From Alteriqipengyuania flavescens (lineage in GTDB: Bacteria; Pseudomonadota; Alphaproteobacteria; Sphingomonadales; Sphingomonadaceae), in the NCBI RefSeq assembly GCF_030406725.1, contig NZ_CP129107.1, forward strand, positions 372,001 to 436,000: a stretch of 64,000 bases of DNA. Direction: 5' to 3'. The first letter of the stretch is position 1, and each line of letters begins with the position of its first letter. Shown here in pieces: positions 35,187 through 47,028 of the stretch. Both the position numbers and the translations under genes were made by a program. The notes under the pieces were generated by a model that made no database searches, was not told where the DNA came from, and saw only the letters and a list, made by a program, of their open reading frames with translations.

Positions 35187-36403
35187 CGCGCAGCCTCCCG
35201 CGCGGCGCGCTCATTCTGAGCCTGTCGAAGGGCCTGGCCCACGGGTGCGCCCTGCGTGGCCCCGCGGGCGTTGTTGCCGCCGACGCGGATCACGTCCTGC
35301 AAGCCCGCCCCGCCGAAGCTTTCGACGAGGTCCGCCAGCGCGATCGCCGCATCGGGCCGCCCGCAATTCCACGCCGCATGGGCCGCATTGGCAAGGGTGG
35401 AGGGTTTCATGGCCAGCGCCTGGATCTGTTTCGCCAGTTCCTTGGCCGTGAACTTTTCCTGCCGGATCATCCGCGCGCCGCCCGAGTTCGTCAGCTCGCG
35501 CGTATTGGCGGCTTGGTGGTCGTCGGTCGCGATCGGCAGCGGCACGAGAATAGCGGGACGGCCCACGGCGGTCAGTTCCGCAATCGTGCTCGCGCCCGCG
35601 CGGCCGATGAAGATATGCGTGTCGGCCAGCCGGTCCTGCATGTCCTCGAAATAGGTGCCGAGCTCTGCCGGGATGCCGTGTTCGGAATAGCGGTGGCGCA
35701 CCGCGTCCAGATCCTCTGCCCGGCATTGCTGCGTCACTTGCAGCCTTGCGCGCAGCGCGGGGGGCAGCATCGCCAGCCCGTCCGGCACCACTTCGCTCAG
35801 CACCCGCGCGCCCTGGCTGCCGCCGGTCACCAGCACCCGCAGCAGGCTTTCCTCCGCGAAATGCGGGAACGGCTTGTCGCGCAGGGAGAGGACCTCGCCG
35901 CGTACCGGATTGCCGACGAGGTGGACCTTGCCCGCATATTTGGCATCGAGCCGGTCGACCTTTTCATAGGAGGTCGCAATCGCTTCCACGCCCCGCGCGA
36001 AGAAGCGGTTCACCCGGCCGAGCACGGCGTTCTGTTCGTGCAGCACGGCGGGCACGCCGGCGGAGCGCGCAGCCAGCACCGCGGGGAAGGACGGATAGCC
36101 ACCGAAGCCCACGACCGCCGTCGGCTCAAAGCTTTCGTACAGCCGCTTTGCCATGTTGCGGCCCTGCAGGATCGCCTTGACCCCGCCGACCCACTTCAAT
36201 GGGTTCTTGCCGATCTTGCCGGCGGGCAGGACATGCGCGGTCAGCGCCTCGGGCTTGCCGGGTATCTTCGCGCCGCGATCGTCGGTGATCAGCGCGACGT
36301 GGTGGCCGCGCGCGATCAGCTCCTCCGCCAGTGCGAAAGCGGGGATCAAGTGGCCGCCGGTGCCCCCGGCGGCGAGTACGAAGTGGCGTACGATATCGTT
36401 CAT
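35183..36403 (-). CDS. murG: Undecaprenyl-PP-MurNAc-pentapeptide GlcNAc transferase MurG
   Basis: A 406-residue GT28 enzyme making lipid II from lipid I at the inner face of the membrane. The N-terminal motif [19 protein letters not shown] and the second-domain segments VTGGSQGAR and [11 protein letters not shown] identify it. The last ~18 residues (from about ALRQAQNER to the end) extend beyond the usual family end. They are encoded by a sphingomonad-type repeat element at 35207-35234. The catalytic domains are intact, so the enzyme should be functional. Confidence 0.96.
   Translation of the reverse strand: MNDIVRHFVLAAGGTGGHLIPAFALAEELIARGHHVALITDDRGAKIPGKPEALTAHVLPAGKIGKNPLKWVGGVKAILQGRNMAKRLYESFEPTAVVGFGGYPSFPAVLAARSAGVPAVLHEQNAVLGRVNRFFARGVEAIATSYEKVDRLDAKYAGKVHLVGNPVRGEVLSLRDKPFPHFAEESLLRVLVTGGSQGARVLSEVVPDGLAMLPPALRARLQVTQQCRAEDLDAVRHRYSEHGIPAELGTYFEDMQDRLADTHIFIGRAGASTIAELTAVGRPAILVPLPIATDDHQAANTRELTNSGGARMIRQEKFTAKELAKQIQALAMKPSTLANAAHAAWNCGRPDAAIALADLVESFGGAGLQDVIRVGGNNARGATQGAPVGQALRQAQNERAAREAAR
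35207..35234. repeat. Sphingomonad-type 'FDRLRT' repeat element inside the murG 3' end
   Basis: The core TTCTGAGCCTGTCGAAGG (35213-35230; reverse complement CCTTCGACAGGCTCAG plus AA) matches a short dispersed repeat that I know from many sphingomonad and other alphaproteobacterial genomes, where it often reads as '…FDRLRT…' in one frame. Here it lies inside the reading frame of murG and encodes its C-terminal tail. I see no second copy in this window. Confidence 0.65.
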
Positions 36404-37623
36404 CGCGCCCGTCCCTTGGGCAGCAAGGCGCGCCAGTCAAATCTTTCGCGCTGGAGGAACGGGTTCCGGCGGGTGATCGCCAGCAGGGCGCCAACGGTCA
36501 GGCAGATCGCGACGGTCGACGATCCACCGTAGGACACCAGCGGCAGCGTCATGCCCTTGGAGGGGAAGAGCTGCAGGTTGACGAGGATGTTGATGAAAGC
36601 CTGCCCACCGAACAGCGCAGTCAACCCGGTCGCCGCGAGGATGGTGAACAAATTCTCCTCGTCCATCAGGCGCGACAGGACGCGCAGGATGATGGCGAGG
36701 AACAGCACCACGATCACCGCGCAAGCGACAAGGCCGAATTCCTCGCCGATGACCGAAAAGACATAGTCGGTATGCGCTTCGGGCAGGCGCATCTTTTCCG
36801 TACCCAGCCGCATGCCGGTGCCCGTCCACCCGCCGCCCAGCAGTGCGCGTTCGGCAAGGTCGACCTGGTCGAATGCGGTGCCGCCGCCAAGGAAGCTGTC
36901 GATCCGGTGGCGGGCATTGTCGTAGAAAATATAGGCCGCACTGACCAGCAGCAGGCCGAACCCGCCCAGCCACGCGAGCAATTGCAAGGGAAGGCCGGAA
37001 AGGAACACCGCGATAACGAAGACGCCCGCGAACAGCACCGCATCCCCGAAATTGGGCTGCAGCATCAAAAGCAGCGCGACCAGCCCGGTAAGGATGCCGG
37101 CAAGAGCCATGACCGGCATCGTCGGATCGCGCAGCCGCCACGACAGGATCCATGCCAGCATGATGGCGAAGGCCGGCTTCAGGAACTCGCTCGGCTGGAA
37201 GCGGATGCCCAGGTTGATCCAGCGCTTCGCCCCGTTGACCTCGCTGCCGATGACCGGGACCAGCAGCAGCAGGACGATCATCACCGCGCCCAGCAAGATG
37301 CCGCCCTGCCGCACGGTTTTCTGCGGCAACATCGAAATGCCCAGCATCACGCCGACGCCGAGCGCGAGGAAGGCCGCGTGCATCCAGAAAAAGCGCAGCG
37401 GCGAAAGCGTAACCTCGGCAGTCGAAAGCCGCGCGGCGCTGGCGGGGGAGCCCGCGGCAACCGCGAACAGGCCGCAGACCATCAGGAGGCCAATCAGACC
37501 GAGCAGCACGCGGTCGACCTCGCGCCACCAGATCTTCAGCTCGCTGCGCCAGTTCTTCGGCGGGCTGAATGCGCTGTGCAGCCGTTCGGCGCCGCGTGGC
37601 AGGTAGGGTTGGCCGGGGGTCAT
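36400..37623 (-). CDS. ftsW: Peptidoglycan glycosyltransferase FtsW
   Basis: A 407-residue SEDS-family polytopic membrane protein (about ten helices) polymerising septal glycan with FtsI. The N-terminal ~35 residues are cytoplasmic. Family segments include INLGIRFQPSEFLKPAFAI, GMRLGTEKMRLPEAHTDY and the closing GKGMTLPLVSYGGSS-like stretch (SKGMTLPLVSYGGSS). Start ATG 37623 overlaps the murD stop. Confidence 0.97.
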   Translation of the reverse strand: MTPGQPYLPRGAERLHSAFSPPKNWRSELKIWWREVDRVLLGLIGLLMVCGLFAVAAGSPASAARLSTAEVTLSPLRFFWMHAAFLALGVGVMLGISMLPQKTVRQGGILLGAVMIVLLLLVPVIGSEVNGAKRWINLGIRFQPSEFLKPAFAIMLAWILSWRLRDPTMPVMALAGILTGLVALLLMLQPNFGDAVLFAGVFVIAVFLSGLPLQLLAWLGGFGLLLVSAAYIFYDNARHRIDSFLGGGTAFDQVDLAERALLGGGWTGTGMRLGTEKMRLPEAHTDYVFSVIGEEFGLVACAVIVVLFLAIILRVLSRLMDEENLFTILAATGLTALFGGQAFINILVNLQLFPSKGMTLPLVSYGGSSTVAICLTVGALLAITRRNPFLQRERFDWRALLPKGRAR

Positions 37624-38981
37624 TCTTCTTCGTCCTGTGCGCAGCGCACCTTGCCGGTTTCCGCCACCGCGTTGACGATGGAGCGGAAGGCCTCGCCGCG
37701 CGCCTCGTAATCGCGGAACTGGTCGAAGCTGGCGCAGGCGGGGGACAGCAGCACGACATCGCCGGGTGCCGCCGCGCCGAATGCGCGCCGCGCAGCCTCG
37801 CACAGCATCTCGCAATTCTCGACCGGGACCTGCCCGTCCAGCAATTCGGCGAACATCGGCCCGGCCTCCCCAATGGTATAGGCCGCCGCGACATTGCCGA
37901 GCTGGTCGGCGCATTCCTCAAGACTGTCGGACTTGGACAGTCCGCCGACGATCCAGTGGACGCGGGGGCGCGGTTCGGGCGGGAACGCCGCCAGCGCCGG
38001 TGCGGCGGATGCGGCGTTGGTCGCCTTGCTGTCGTTGACGAATTCCACGCCCTCATGGCGGCCCAGCCGCTCCATCCGGTGCGGCAAGCCCGTGAAGCTG
38101 GCGAGACCGGCGGAGATTTCCGCGTCGTTCAGGCCGAGCTCGCGGACGATGGTGATGGCGATGGCCGCGTTCTCGCGATTGTGCGGCCCTTGCAGCGAAG
38201 GCCAGCGGTCGGCTTCCGCCTCGAACGCGCCAAGGTCGGCGCACACCGCCCGCCCGTCTGCCCGGCGCGCTGCCGCCCCGTCGCGAATGGCGCGGGTGGA
38301 CGGATCGCCGCAGCCGAAAGCCGCGAATTGCCCGCTGCCCTGCATCGCGAACAGCCGGCCCTTGGAAAAGGCATATTCCTCGAACCCTGAATAGCGGTCG
38401 AGATGGTCGGGGGTGATGTTGGTCAGCCCCGCCGCCTCGCAAGCCAGCGAGCGGGTGAGGTCGATCTGGTAACTCGACAATTCGAGCACGTAGACGCCCG
38501 CGCCCCTGTCACCCGGCTGCAAGGGCTCGCGGCTCAGGACCGGCAGGCCGATATTGCCGCCCATCAGCGCGGGCACGCCGGCCTGTTTCAGCAAATGGGT
38601 GATGAGCGCGACCGTGGTCGATTTGCCGTTGGTACCGGTGATGCCGACCACGCGGTGCGGCGGCAGATCCGACCGCGCGAGCGCGAACAGCTCGACGTCG
38701 CCGATCACCGGCACGCCCGCAGCCGCGGCACGCTCCGCAATCGGGTGGGTGTTCAGCGGCACGCCGGGGGAAACCACGATGCCGTCGAACCCGGCAAGGT
38801 CGATCGTGAGCGGATCGGCCAGCACCGCGCGGCCGTCCACCGCCTTACGCGCCTCGTCCTGCCGGTCCCAAGCCGTGACGTGCGCCCCGCTCGCCAGCAG
38901 CGTCTCGACCGTGGCGAGGCCCGAGCGGGCAAGGCCGAGAACGGCGTATCGCTTGTCCTTGAAGGCGGTTCCCGTGATCAC
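37620..38981 (-). CDS. murD: UDP-N-acetylmuramoylalanine--D-glutamate ligase
   Basis: A 453-residue Mur ligase adding D-Glu. The N-terminal LGLARSGLATVETLL, the ATP loop GITGTNGKSTTVAL and the segment ELSSYQIDL are typical of MurD. The C-terminal domain has VLLSPACASFDQF, the family's end signature. The start is GTG 38981, seven bases after the mraY stop. Confidence 0.97.
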   Translation of the reverse strand: MITGTAFKDKRYAVLGLARSGLATVETLLASGAHVTAWDRQDEARKAVDGRAVLADPLTIDLAGFDGIVVSPGVPLNTHPIAERAAAAGVPVIGDVELFALARSDLPPHRVVGITGTNGKSTTVALITHLLKQAGVPALMGGNIGLPVLSREPLQPGDRGAGVYVLELSSYQIDLTRSLACEAAGLTNITPDHLDRYSGFEEYAFSKGRLFAMQGSGQFAAFGCGDPSTRAIRDGAAARRADGRAVCADLGAFEAEADRWPSLQGPHNRENAAIAITIVRELGLNDAEISAGLASFTGLPHRMERLGRHEGVEFVNDSKATNAASAAPALAAFPPEPRPRVHWIVGGLSKSDSLEECADQLGNVAAAYTIGEAGPMFAELLDGQVPVENCEMLCEAARRAFGAAAPGDVVLLSPACASFDQFRDYEARGEAFRSIVNAVAETGKVRCAQDEEE

Positions 38982-38988
38982 TCCCGCT

Positions 38989-40059
38989 TCACCGCAGCTT
39001 CAACGTCGAAAGGCCGACCAGCGCCAGCACGATGGCGACGATCCAGAACCGGATCACGACCTTGCTCTCGCTCCAGCCCAGCTGTTCGAAATGGTGGTGG
39101 ATCGGCGCCATGCGGAACACGCGCTTGCCGGTGCGCTTGAACCAGAAGACCTGGATGATGACGGACAGCGCCTCGAACACGAACAGGCCGCCGACGATGG
39201 CGAGCACGATCTCGTGGTGGCTGGCGACCGCGATGGCACCCAGCGCCCCGCCCAGGGCCAGCGATCCGGTGTCCCCCATGAAGACAGCGGCGGGCGGTGC
39301 GTTGAACCACAGGAAAGCGAGCCCGGCCCCCATGATCGCAGCGCAGAAGATCGCCAGCTCGCCCGCCATCGGCACGTGCGGAATGCCGAGATATTCGGAA
39401 TAGTCGACGCGCCCGGCAAGGTAGCAGATGATCGCGAAGGTGCCTGCCGCGATGATGACCGGCATGGTGGCCAGCCCGTCCAGCCCGTCGGTCAGGTTTA
39501 CCGCATTGCCCGCCCCCACGATCACTATGGCGGCGAAGACGTAATAGAACGGGCCCAGCGGGATTGCGCGGTCGGACACGAAGGGCACGTAAAGCCAGGT
39601 GTGGATTTCGCTGACGATTAGCCACGCGGCCACGCCGGCGACGGCGAACTCGGCCAGCAGGCGCACCTTGCCCGACACGCCCCGGTGGCTGTTCTTCGAT
39701 ACCTTGTCGTAATCGTCGAGGAACCCGATGATGCCGAAGCCGATCGTGACCGCGAGGCAGGCCCAGACGAAGGGGTTCGACAGGTCCATCCAGATCAGCA
39801 TGGACAGGACCACGCTGACCAGGATCATCAGCCCGCCCATCGTGGGGGTGCCGCGCTTGGCGAGATGGCTTTGCGGCCCGTCCTCGCGGATCGGCTGGCC
39901 CTTGCCCTGGCGCACGCGGAGCATGTCGATGAATTTCGGCCCGATGATCAGCCCGATGACGAGCGCGGTCATCAGCGTCGCCCCAGCCCGGAAGGTCTGG
40001 TAGCGGACGAGGTTCAGGAGCCCCTCGAAATCCAGCAGCTGGGCGAGCCAGTAAAGCAT
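38989..40059 (-). CDS. mraY: Phospho-N-acetylmuramoyl-pentapeptide-transferase
   Basis: A 356-residue membrane enzyme with about ten helices making lipid I. The conserved cytoplasmic motifs are [29 protein letters not shown] with the catalytic Asp pair, [10 protein letters not shown], and the C-terminal MAPIHHHFE His box. It starts one base after the murF stop, in strict coupling. Confidence 0.98.
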   Translation of the reverse strand: MLYWLAQLLDFEGLLNLVRYQTFRAGATLMTALVIGLIIGPKFIDMLRVRQGKGQPIREDGPQSHLAKRGTPTMGGLMILVSVVLSMLIWMDLSNPFVWACLAVTIGFGIIGFLDDYDKVSKNSHRGVSGKVRLLAEFAVAGVAAWLIVSEIHTWLYVPFVSDRAIPLGPFYYVFAAIVIVGAGNAVNLTDGLDGLATMPVIIAAGTFAIICYLAGRVDYSEYLGIPHVPMAGELAIFCAAIMGAGLAFLWFNAPPAAVFMGDTGSLALGGALGAIAVASHHEIVLAIVGGLFVFEALSVIIQVFWFKRTGKRVFRMAPIHHHFEQLGWSESKVVIRFWIVAIVLALVGLSTLKLR

Positions 40060-41516
<1,457 letters not shown>

Positions 41517-41517
<1 letters not shown>

Positions 41518-42980
41518 CACTGGCTCTCCTGCACGGCGGCGCATTCGCGCGCCACCTCCACATCCTCGAATGGCAACACGCGCATGGCTTCTCCCGAGCC
41601 CACGATCTGGCCCGTTTCGTGGCCCTTGCCGGCGATGAGGACGATGTCCTGCGGCCCGGCTTCGGCGAGCGCGGCGGCAATGGCCTCGCGCCGGCCGGCG
41701 ATCTCGCGCGCGTCCGGTGCGTCGGCCAGGATCGCGGCGCGGATGGCGGCGGGGTCCTCGCCGCGCGGATTGTCGTCGGTCACGATGACCACGTCGGCGT
41801 TTTCGCAAGCGACCTTGCCCATCGGGCCGCGTTTGCCTTCGTCCCGGTCGCCGCCGGCGCCGAACACCACGATCAACCGGCCCGACGTATGCGGCCGCAG
41901 CGCGGCGATGGCGGCTTCCAGCGCGTCGGGCGTGTGGGCGTAATCGACATAGGCAGGCGCGCCGGCCTGCGTGATCGCCGCCCGTTCCAGCCGGCCGCGC
42001 ACGGGCTGCAGCCGCGCGGTGGCATCGAAGACCTGCGCCGCATCGCTTCCCGTGGCGAGCGCCAGTCCGGCCGCCGTCAGTGCATTGGCCACCTGGTACG
42101 CCCCGATCAGCGGCAGGCGGAAGCTGCGCTCGGTCCCGCCATGGCGAATGGTGAGTTCCTGCCCGAGCTGGGTCGCCTCGCGCCGCAGCAGGGCGATATC
42201 CTCGCCCTTCTCGCCCACCGAGAACACGGTGAGGCCGCGGCGGCCCGCGCGCTCGATCACTTCGCCCGATTTGGGATCGTCCGCCCAGACGACGATGCTG
42301 CCGCCGCCGGACACCACCTCGTCGACCAGCCGCATCTTGGCTTCGAAATATTCGCCCATCGTGCCATGGTAATCGAGGTGGTCGCGGCTGAAATTGGTGA
42401 AGGCGCCTGCCGCCACCGGCAGGCCTTCGTTGCGATACTGGCTGAGCCCGTGGCTCGACGCCTCGTAGGCAACGTGGCTCACGCCTTCGCGCGCGAGCCC
42501 TGTCATGTTGGACAGGAACGTGACGATGTCGGGCGTGGTGAGGCCGGTGGAGGTGCTGCCTTCGGGGGTGGTCACGCCCAGCGTGCCGATGCTGGCCGCG
42601 CGCTCGCCGCACATGCGCCAGATCTGCCGCGTCATCTCGACCGTGGAGGTCTTGCCGTTGGTGCCGGTCACCGCGACCACCTGCTGCGGCACGGGGGTGA
42701 AGAACTGCGCGGCGGCGCGGGCAAAGGCGCGGCGCGGGGTATCGTCGGCAATGTGGAGCGCGCCTTCCACCCTTGCCTCGGGCCGGGCGACCACGGCCAC
42801 GGCACCGGACCGGACCGCGGCGGCGATGAAATCCTCGCCATTGACGCTCGCGCCCTGGAAGGCGCCGAACACGGTGCCGGGGGCAACCTTGCGGTGGTCG
42901 ATGGCGAAGCCGGTCACGTCTGCGTCCGCCGCACCGGAACCATCGAGGCCGGCACGTTCGAGGATCTTCGCCAGCCGCAT
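41517..42980 (-). CDS. murE: UDP-N-acetylmuramoyl-tripeptide synthetase (meso-DAP adding)
   Basis: A 487-residue Mur ligase adding the third peptide residue. The ATP loop is VVAVTGTNGKTSTVE. The substrate-specificity motif DNPR (VTDDNPRGEDP) indicates meso-diaminopimelate rather than lysine. SYEASSHG-type residues (YEASSHGLSQYR) carry the family His. Start ATG 42980 overlaps the ftsI stop as TGATG. Confidence 0.97.
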
Positions 42981-44722
42981 CAGTCGTTCGCCTTGATCAG
43001 CGGGCGCAGGTCGGACAGGTCGATATCGCGGCTCTCGTCGGGCAGCACGCCCAGCATCGGGCCGATGCGCGGCACCAGCCGGCCGACGACCGGCGCGGCG
43101 TTCCACGCGGCGGTCCGCTGGAAGGAACTGGCGAGCGTGCCCTTGGGCTCGTCCATCATGGCCACGATCACGTAACGCGGGCGGTCCATCGGGAAGGCGG
43201 CGGCAAAGGTGGAAACCAGCGTGGTCCGGCGATAGCCGCCCGCACCTGGCTTTTCGGCAGAGCCGGTCTTGCCGCCGACGCGAAAACCGGGCGCGTCGGC
43301 GTTCTTGCCAGTGCCGTAAAGCGCGATCATCCGCAGCAGCTGGTTCATCCGGGCGCTGGTGCTGGCCTTGAACACGCGGCGGCCCTTGGGGGCATAGCCG
43401 GGCTCGATCTTCTTCAGCGTTGCGGGGCGCCAGATGCCGCCGTTGACCATCGCGGCATAGGCGCTGGCGAGGTGCAGCGGGGTCACCGCAATCCCGTGGC
43501 CGTAGCTGACCGTCATGTTGCGCAGTCGCGGCCATTCGCCGCTGGGCCAGATCGGCGCCCCGCGCGCGGGCAGTTCGATGAAGGGGCGCTCCGACATGCC
43601 GAGTTCGACCATCGTGCGCTTCATCACGATCGGCCCAACCTCGTCCGCGATGCGCGCGGTCACGGTATTGGACGAATGGATCAGCGTTTCCGGCACGTTG
43701 AGGCTGTCACCCAGCGGGTGGCTGTCCTTGATGGCGAAGCCGCCGATCTTGACCGGCGCGGCGGGATAGCGGCGCGACATGTTCGTGACCACGCCGTTGT
43801 CGATGGCAACCGCCACGGCCAGCGGCTTGAAGGTGGAGCCGAGTTCGTAAACCTGGTTGGTCACCCGGTTGAACATCAGGTCCTGCCCTGCGGCATCGAT
43901 CTTGTTCGGGTTGAATTCGGGCAGGGAGGCGAGCGCAAGCACTTCGCCCGAATCCACGTCCAGCACGATGCCGGCTGCGCCCTTCGCGTCCACCGCCAGC
44001 ATGCCGCGGCGCAATTCGTCTTCCAGCGCGCCCTGCACCCGGCTGTCGATGGAGAGCATGGCGGGCTGGCTGCGCAGCGCCGGGTCGACAAGGTGTTCGT
44101 CCAGCGCGGCTTCCATGCCGACACGGCCATGACCGTCCGCCGCGACATAGCCCAGGACGTGCGCCGCCATGGACCCTTGCGGGTAATAGCGGTCCGTTTC
44201 GCGCGGGGTCTCCAGCGCGATTTCGCCGATGGCGTGAATGCGGTTGGCTTCTTCCGGCAGCACGCGGCGCCGCAGGTACCCGGCGCGGCCCGAAGCGAGG
44301 AATTCGGTGGTTTCCGCCAGGTCCATGTCGGGGAAGATGGCGACCAGTTCCCGCGCAACGTCTTGTGCGCCGCGCACCAGCGGATCGCCCCCGTCATCCA
44401 TCGCCGCCGGGTTGAACCACAGCGCGTGGGCGGGGAATGCGCGGGCCAGCGGCACGCCGTTGCGGTCGACGATGTCGCCCCGCGGCGGCAGCAGCGCTTC
44501 GGCCATGGAGCGCGCCTCGATGCCCGGATGGGCGATGCCGAAATAGGCGATGCGAAGCAGCGCGGCGAAAGCCACCAGGCAGAAGGCGCCGATCAGGAAC
44601 AGGACCCGCATCCGTGCCACCAGCAGCGAACGTTCGCGCTGGCCGAGCGAAGTCAGGTTGCGCGGGCGACCGGTGGAGCGTGCGGAAATGCCGGCCGTGC
44701 CGACCGGCGCGTAGAACGTCAT
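42980..44722 (-). CDS. ftsI: Septal peptidoglycan transpeptidase FtsI (PBP3)
   Basis: A 580-residue bitopic penicillin-binding protein crosslinking septal peptidoglycan. A basic cytoplasmic tail is followed by one helix (VLFLIGAFCLVAFAALLRIA) and a pedestal domain starting near LPPRGDIVDRNG. The transpeptidase motifs are STFK in ELGSTFKPLAV, SSN in IHSSNTVT and KTG in GGKTGSAEKPG. The 3' end overlaps murE and the start overlaps ftsL. Confidence 0.97.
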   Translation of the reverse strand: MTFYAPVGTAGISARSTGRPRNLTSLGQRERSLLVARMRVLFLIGAFCLVAFAALLRIAYFGIAHPGIEARSMAEALLPPRGDIVDRNGVPLARAFPAHALWFNPAAMDDGGDPLVRGAQDVARELVAIFPDMDLAETTEFLASGRAGYLRRRVLPEEANRIHAIGEIALETPRETDRYYPQGSMAAHVLGYVAADGHGRVGMEAALDEHLVDPALRSQPAMLSIDSRVQGALEDELRRGMLAVDAKGAAGIVLDVDSGEVLALASLPEFNPNKIDAAGQDLMFNRVTNQVYELGSTFKPLAVAVAIDNGVVTNMSRRYPAAPVKIGGFAIKDSHPLGDSLNVPETLIHSSNTVTARIADEVGPIVMKRTMVELGMSERPFIELPARGAPIWPSGEWPRLRNMTVSYGHGIAVTPLHLASAYAAMVNGGIWRPATLKKIEPGYAPKGRRVFKASTSARMNQLLRMIALYGTGKNADAPGFRVGGKTGSAEKPGAGGYRRTTLVSTFAAAFPMDRPRYVIVAMMDEPKGTLASSFQRTAAWNAAPVVGRLVPRIGPMLGVLPDESRDIDLSDLRPLIKAND

Positions 44723-45222
44723 GGCAGGGTCGCCTTCAATGCTACGCGGCCGCTACCCGAAGCGGATACGTTCCGGCCGAAGTCCACGCGAATGGCGTTG
44801 TTCTGGATCTTCGCCGGGAGGTCGGCCTGCTGCGGCTCTCCGACCGGGGAGACCATTTTCGGAAATTCAGGGACCTTCGCATCCGCTTCGCTTTGCGCGA
44901 CGCGGATCGGGTGCGGCGCACCTTCCGCGCGCGGCACGCCGAATTCGGCCAGCGCCTGCTCCCCGTCCAGGAACTGGTCGGCCGCCGGCGGCTCATAACC
45001 GAAATCGACCGCGTTCCATGCGGCAAGCTGGGACTGGTTGGCGCGGGTCTGGAATTCCATTTCCAGCGCCAGCTTCTGGTTCTGCAGCCGCACGATTTCG
45101 CGTTCGGCCATGCGCACGTCGCTCTTCACGCTGTTCACCTGCACCCACAGGACCACGAACAACGCGGTACAGCCAAATAGCAGGCTGGCCCATCCGATCT
45201 GGCGAAGACGGTTCAGTGTCAT
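44719..45222 (-). CDS. ftsL: FtsL-like division protein
   Basis: A 167-residue bitopic membrane protein at the ftsL position between rsmH and ftsI. One helix ([20 protein letters not shown]) is followed by a short coiled coil ([20 protein letters not shown]). An unusually long, mostly unstructured periplasmic tail of about 100 residues comes next. E. coli FtsL has about 121 residues. It would pair with FtsB/DivIC and FtsQ. Assignment rests on topology and synteny, since FtsL is poorly conserved. Confidence 0.85.
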   Translation of the reverse strand: MTLNRLRQIGWASLLFGCTALFVVLWVQVNSVKSDVRMAEREIVRLQNQKLALEMEFQTRANQSQLAAWNAVDFGYEPPAADQFLDGEQALAEFGVPRAEGAPHPIRVAQSEADAKVPEFPKMVSPVGEPQQADLPAKIQNNAIRVDFGRNVSASGSGRVALKATLP

Positions 45223-46178
45223 GCGACCTCCAAGCGGGCAGGTGCGGCGGTGCGGATGGCGGAGCGCAGCGTGGCCGAGCGGGCGCGGGGGTTGCGCGCT
45301 TCCTCGGCTGCGGAGGGGCGAACGGCCTTGGCGGGCTTGCCAAAGGTGGGGGCGGCAGCCTCGGGCTCGCCCGGCAGATGGCGCGACACGACGCGGCCCG
45401 CACCCGATGCCTCGCGCAGGAAGCGCTTCACGATGCGGTCTTCCAGGCTGTGGAAGCTGACCACGGCGAGCCTCCCGCCTTCGCGCAGCAGCGTTTCGGC
45501 CGCGGCAAGCCCTTCGCGCAATTCGTCCAGCTCGCCGTTCACGTGGATGCGCACGGCCTGGAAGCTGCGGGTGGCCGGGTCCTTCTTGTCGTGCGGGCGG
45601 TGGCCCAGCGCCTTGCGCACCACGCGGGCGAGGTCGCCGGTGGTCTCCAGCGGGCGCGCCGCCACGATGGCGCGGGCGACGCGGCGGGACTGGCGCTCCT
45701 CGCCATATTCGTAAAGCACGTCGGCAATCGCGGCTTCGTCTGCCGTGTTGAGGAAGTCGGCCGCGCTCTCGCCGCTCTGGCTCATGCGCATGTCGAGCGG
45801 GCCGTCGTGCGAAAAGGCGAAACCGCGCTCCGCCTGGTCGATCTGCATCGACGACAGGCCGATATCCATGACCACGCCGTCCACTTGCCCCACGCCCGCC
45901 TCGGCAAGGCTGGCGACCATTTCGGAGAAACGGCGGGGGTGGAGCGTCAGGCGCTCTTCCGCATCGGCCAATGTGCGGGCGGCGGCGATCGCATCGGGAT
46001 CGCGGTCGAACCCGTGGACCTGCGCGCCGCGCGCCAGAATGGCGCGGCTGTATCCGCCGGCCCCGAACGTCGCGTCGACGATCACGTCGCCTTCGCGCGG
46101 GTCCAGCGCCTCGATCACCTCGTCCAGCAGGACAGGGATGTGCGGGGCATCCTGAGTTGTGGTTCCGGGCGCCGTCAT
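45219..46178 (-). CDS. rsmH: 16S rRNA (cytosine-1402-N4)-methyltransferase
   Basis: A 319-residue SAM methyltransferase (MraW) modifying C1402 in the ribosomal P site. The start [15 protein letters not shown], the SAM loop [14 protein letters not shown] and [14 protein letters not shown] are diagnostic, as is the late [17 protein letters not shown]. It overlaps mraZ and ftsL by 4 bases each. Confidence 0.97.
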   Translation of the reverse strand: MTAPGTTTQDAPHIPVLLDEVIEALDPREGDVIVDATFGAGGYSRAILARGAQVHGFDRDPDAIAAARTLADAEERLTLHPRRFSEMVASLAEAGVGQVDGVVMDIGLSSMQIDQAERGFAFSHDGPLDMRMSQSGESAADFLNTADEAAIADVLYEYGEERQSRRVARAIVAARPLETTGDLARVVRKALGHRPHDKKDPATRSFQAVRIHVNGELDELREGLAAAETLLREGGRLAVVSFHSLEDRIVKRFLREASGAGRVVSRHLPGEPEAAAPTFGKPAKAVRPSAAEEARNPRARSATLRSAIRTAAPARLEVA

Positions 46179-46672
46179 TTCGCCGCCTTCGCCTGCGCTT
46201 CGGCCATGGTGGTTTCGCAATAGGCCTGCGCGCTTTCCCAGCCCGCGCCCATCTTGGCGAGCAGGTCCGGGTTCCACATGTGGATGAAATCGCCCGCGCC
46301 GTGGAAATAGACCCCGCCCTCGATCCCGCCGAGCTTCGACAGGTGGTCGGGCAGGATGAAGCGGCCGCTGGCGTCGAAGGGGATTTCGGTGAAGGCGAAC
46401 AGCTGCATGCGGCGCAATTCGGGGTCGTAATCGCGGCCCAGTCGCAGGGCGCGCTCTTCCTCGCGGTCGATCTGGTCGGCGAAGCTCTTGATGCGCGACA
46501 GGCCGAAGCCGATCAGGCAGTCCCAGCGTTCGTGCTTCCCGACGCACAGGATGCGCCCGTCGGATTCGGCTGCCACTTGCTTGCGCAGGGATACGGGCAG
46601 CACGAACCGGCTCTTTTCGCCGCGCAGCGAAAAGCCCTGTCCGTTGAAATCCGTGCCTGCTCCCGTCGCCAC
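46175..46672 (-). CDS. mraZ: Transcriptional regulator MraZ
   Basis: About 165 residues with two AbrB-like SpoVT domains, the first gene of the dcw cluster. The first domain carries [16 protein letters not shown], in the place of the usual D-x-KGR-x-x-x-P, and the second carries [14 protein letters not shown]. MraZ represses its own operon in E. coli. The start is uncertain: GTG 46672 gives a short leader before the first domain, but the frame is open to 46798. Repeats upstream may be its operator. Confidence 0.85.
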   Translation of the reverse strand: MATGAGTDFNGQGFSLRGEKSRFVLPVSLRKQVAAESDGRILCVGKHERWDCLIGFGLSRIKSFADQIDREEERALRLGRDYDPELRRMQLFAFTEIPFDASGRFILPDHLSKLGGIEGGVYFHGAGDFIHMWNPDLLAKMGAGWESAQAYCETTMAEAQAKAAK

Positions 46673-46836
46673 CTGGCCCCGTTCCTCGCCCTTCGAACGC
46701 CGCTCCCCTGCGGCCTGGCGACACGGCTTTCCCGCCCCCGAAAGCGGCCAGCCGCATCCGGGCTCCCGAGCCGGTGGGCTGCGGGCGCGAGACAACAATC
46801 GTGTCGATGGAAAGACCGTTTACCTTTCACACTGGC

Positions 46837-46870
46837 GGGAGGGAAGGGAAAATTACGGGAATTCAGGGGA
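46837..46870. promoter_or_regulatory. Phased GGGA repeats, candidate MraZ operator
   Basis: On the plus strand GGGA occurs at 46837, 46846, 46857 and 46867, that is every 9-11 bases (about one helical turn), in AT-rich sequence upstream of mraZ. E. coli MraZ binds TGGGN direct repeats with 10-base periodicity upstream of its own gene, so these are candidate sites. Caveat: here the motif reads on the strand opposite to mraZ transcription and the preceding base is C, A or G rather than T. Confidence 0.4.
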
Positions 46871-46880
46871 ATGATTGGTA

Positions 46881-46899
46881 AACCTATGTTTAACCTATG
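46881..46899. repeat. Tandem AACCTATG repeat upstream of mraZ
   Basis: AACCTATG is repeated exactly at 46881-46888 and 46892-46899, an 11-base period, within the AT-rich promoter region. It could be a regulator site for the dcw operon. No known factor with this motif is recognised. Confidence 0.4.
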
Positions 46900-47028
46900 C
46901 ATTTTTCGCACAGACTTGCGAGCCGTAGCGCGCAAACGGTCTCCGCTCGCGAATCTTCAAGACTGTATTTGCTGGATTTTTGTAAGGAACCGCCACGGCG
47001 ACCCGCGCCGTCCCGCAAATTCCCCGGC

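Larger units (their letters stand above)
46673..47028. other. Gene-free region upstream of mraZ (dcw promoter region)
   Basis: About 355 bases without a credible gene. It should contain the minus-strand promoter(s) of the dcw operon. The part at 46800-46910 is AT-richer than its surroundings and holds two sets of short direct repeats, annotated separately. A GANTC site (GAATC) is at 46951-46955. A weak hairpin (ACGGCG/CGCCGT, 46995-47011) may end the minus-strand gene at 47029. No clear -35/-10 pair could be fixed by eye. Confidence 0.6.

Noticed and set aside
46673-46798. N-terminal extension of MraZ to 46798
   Set aside because: The added 42 residues are Arg/Pro-rich, unlike any MraZ N-terminus; GTG 46672 leaves a normal-length protein, though the start remains uncertain.
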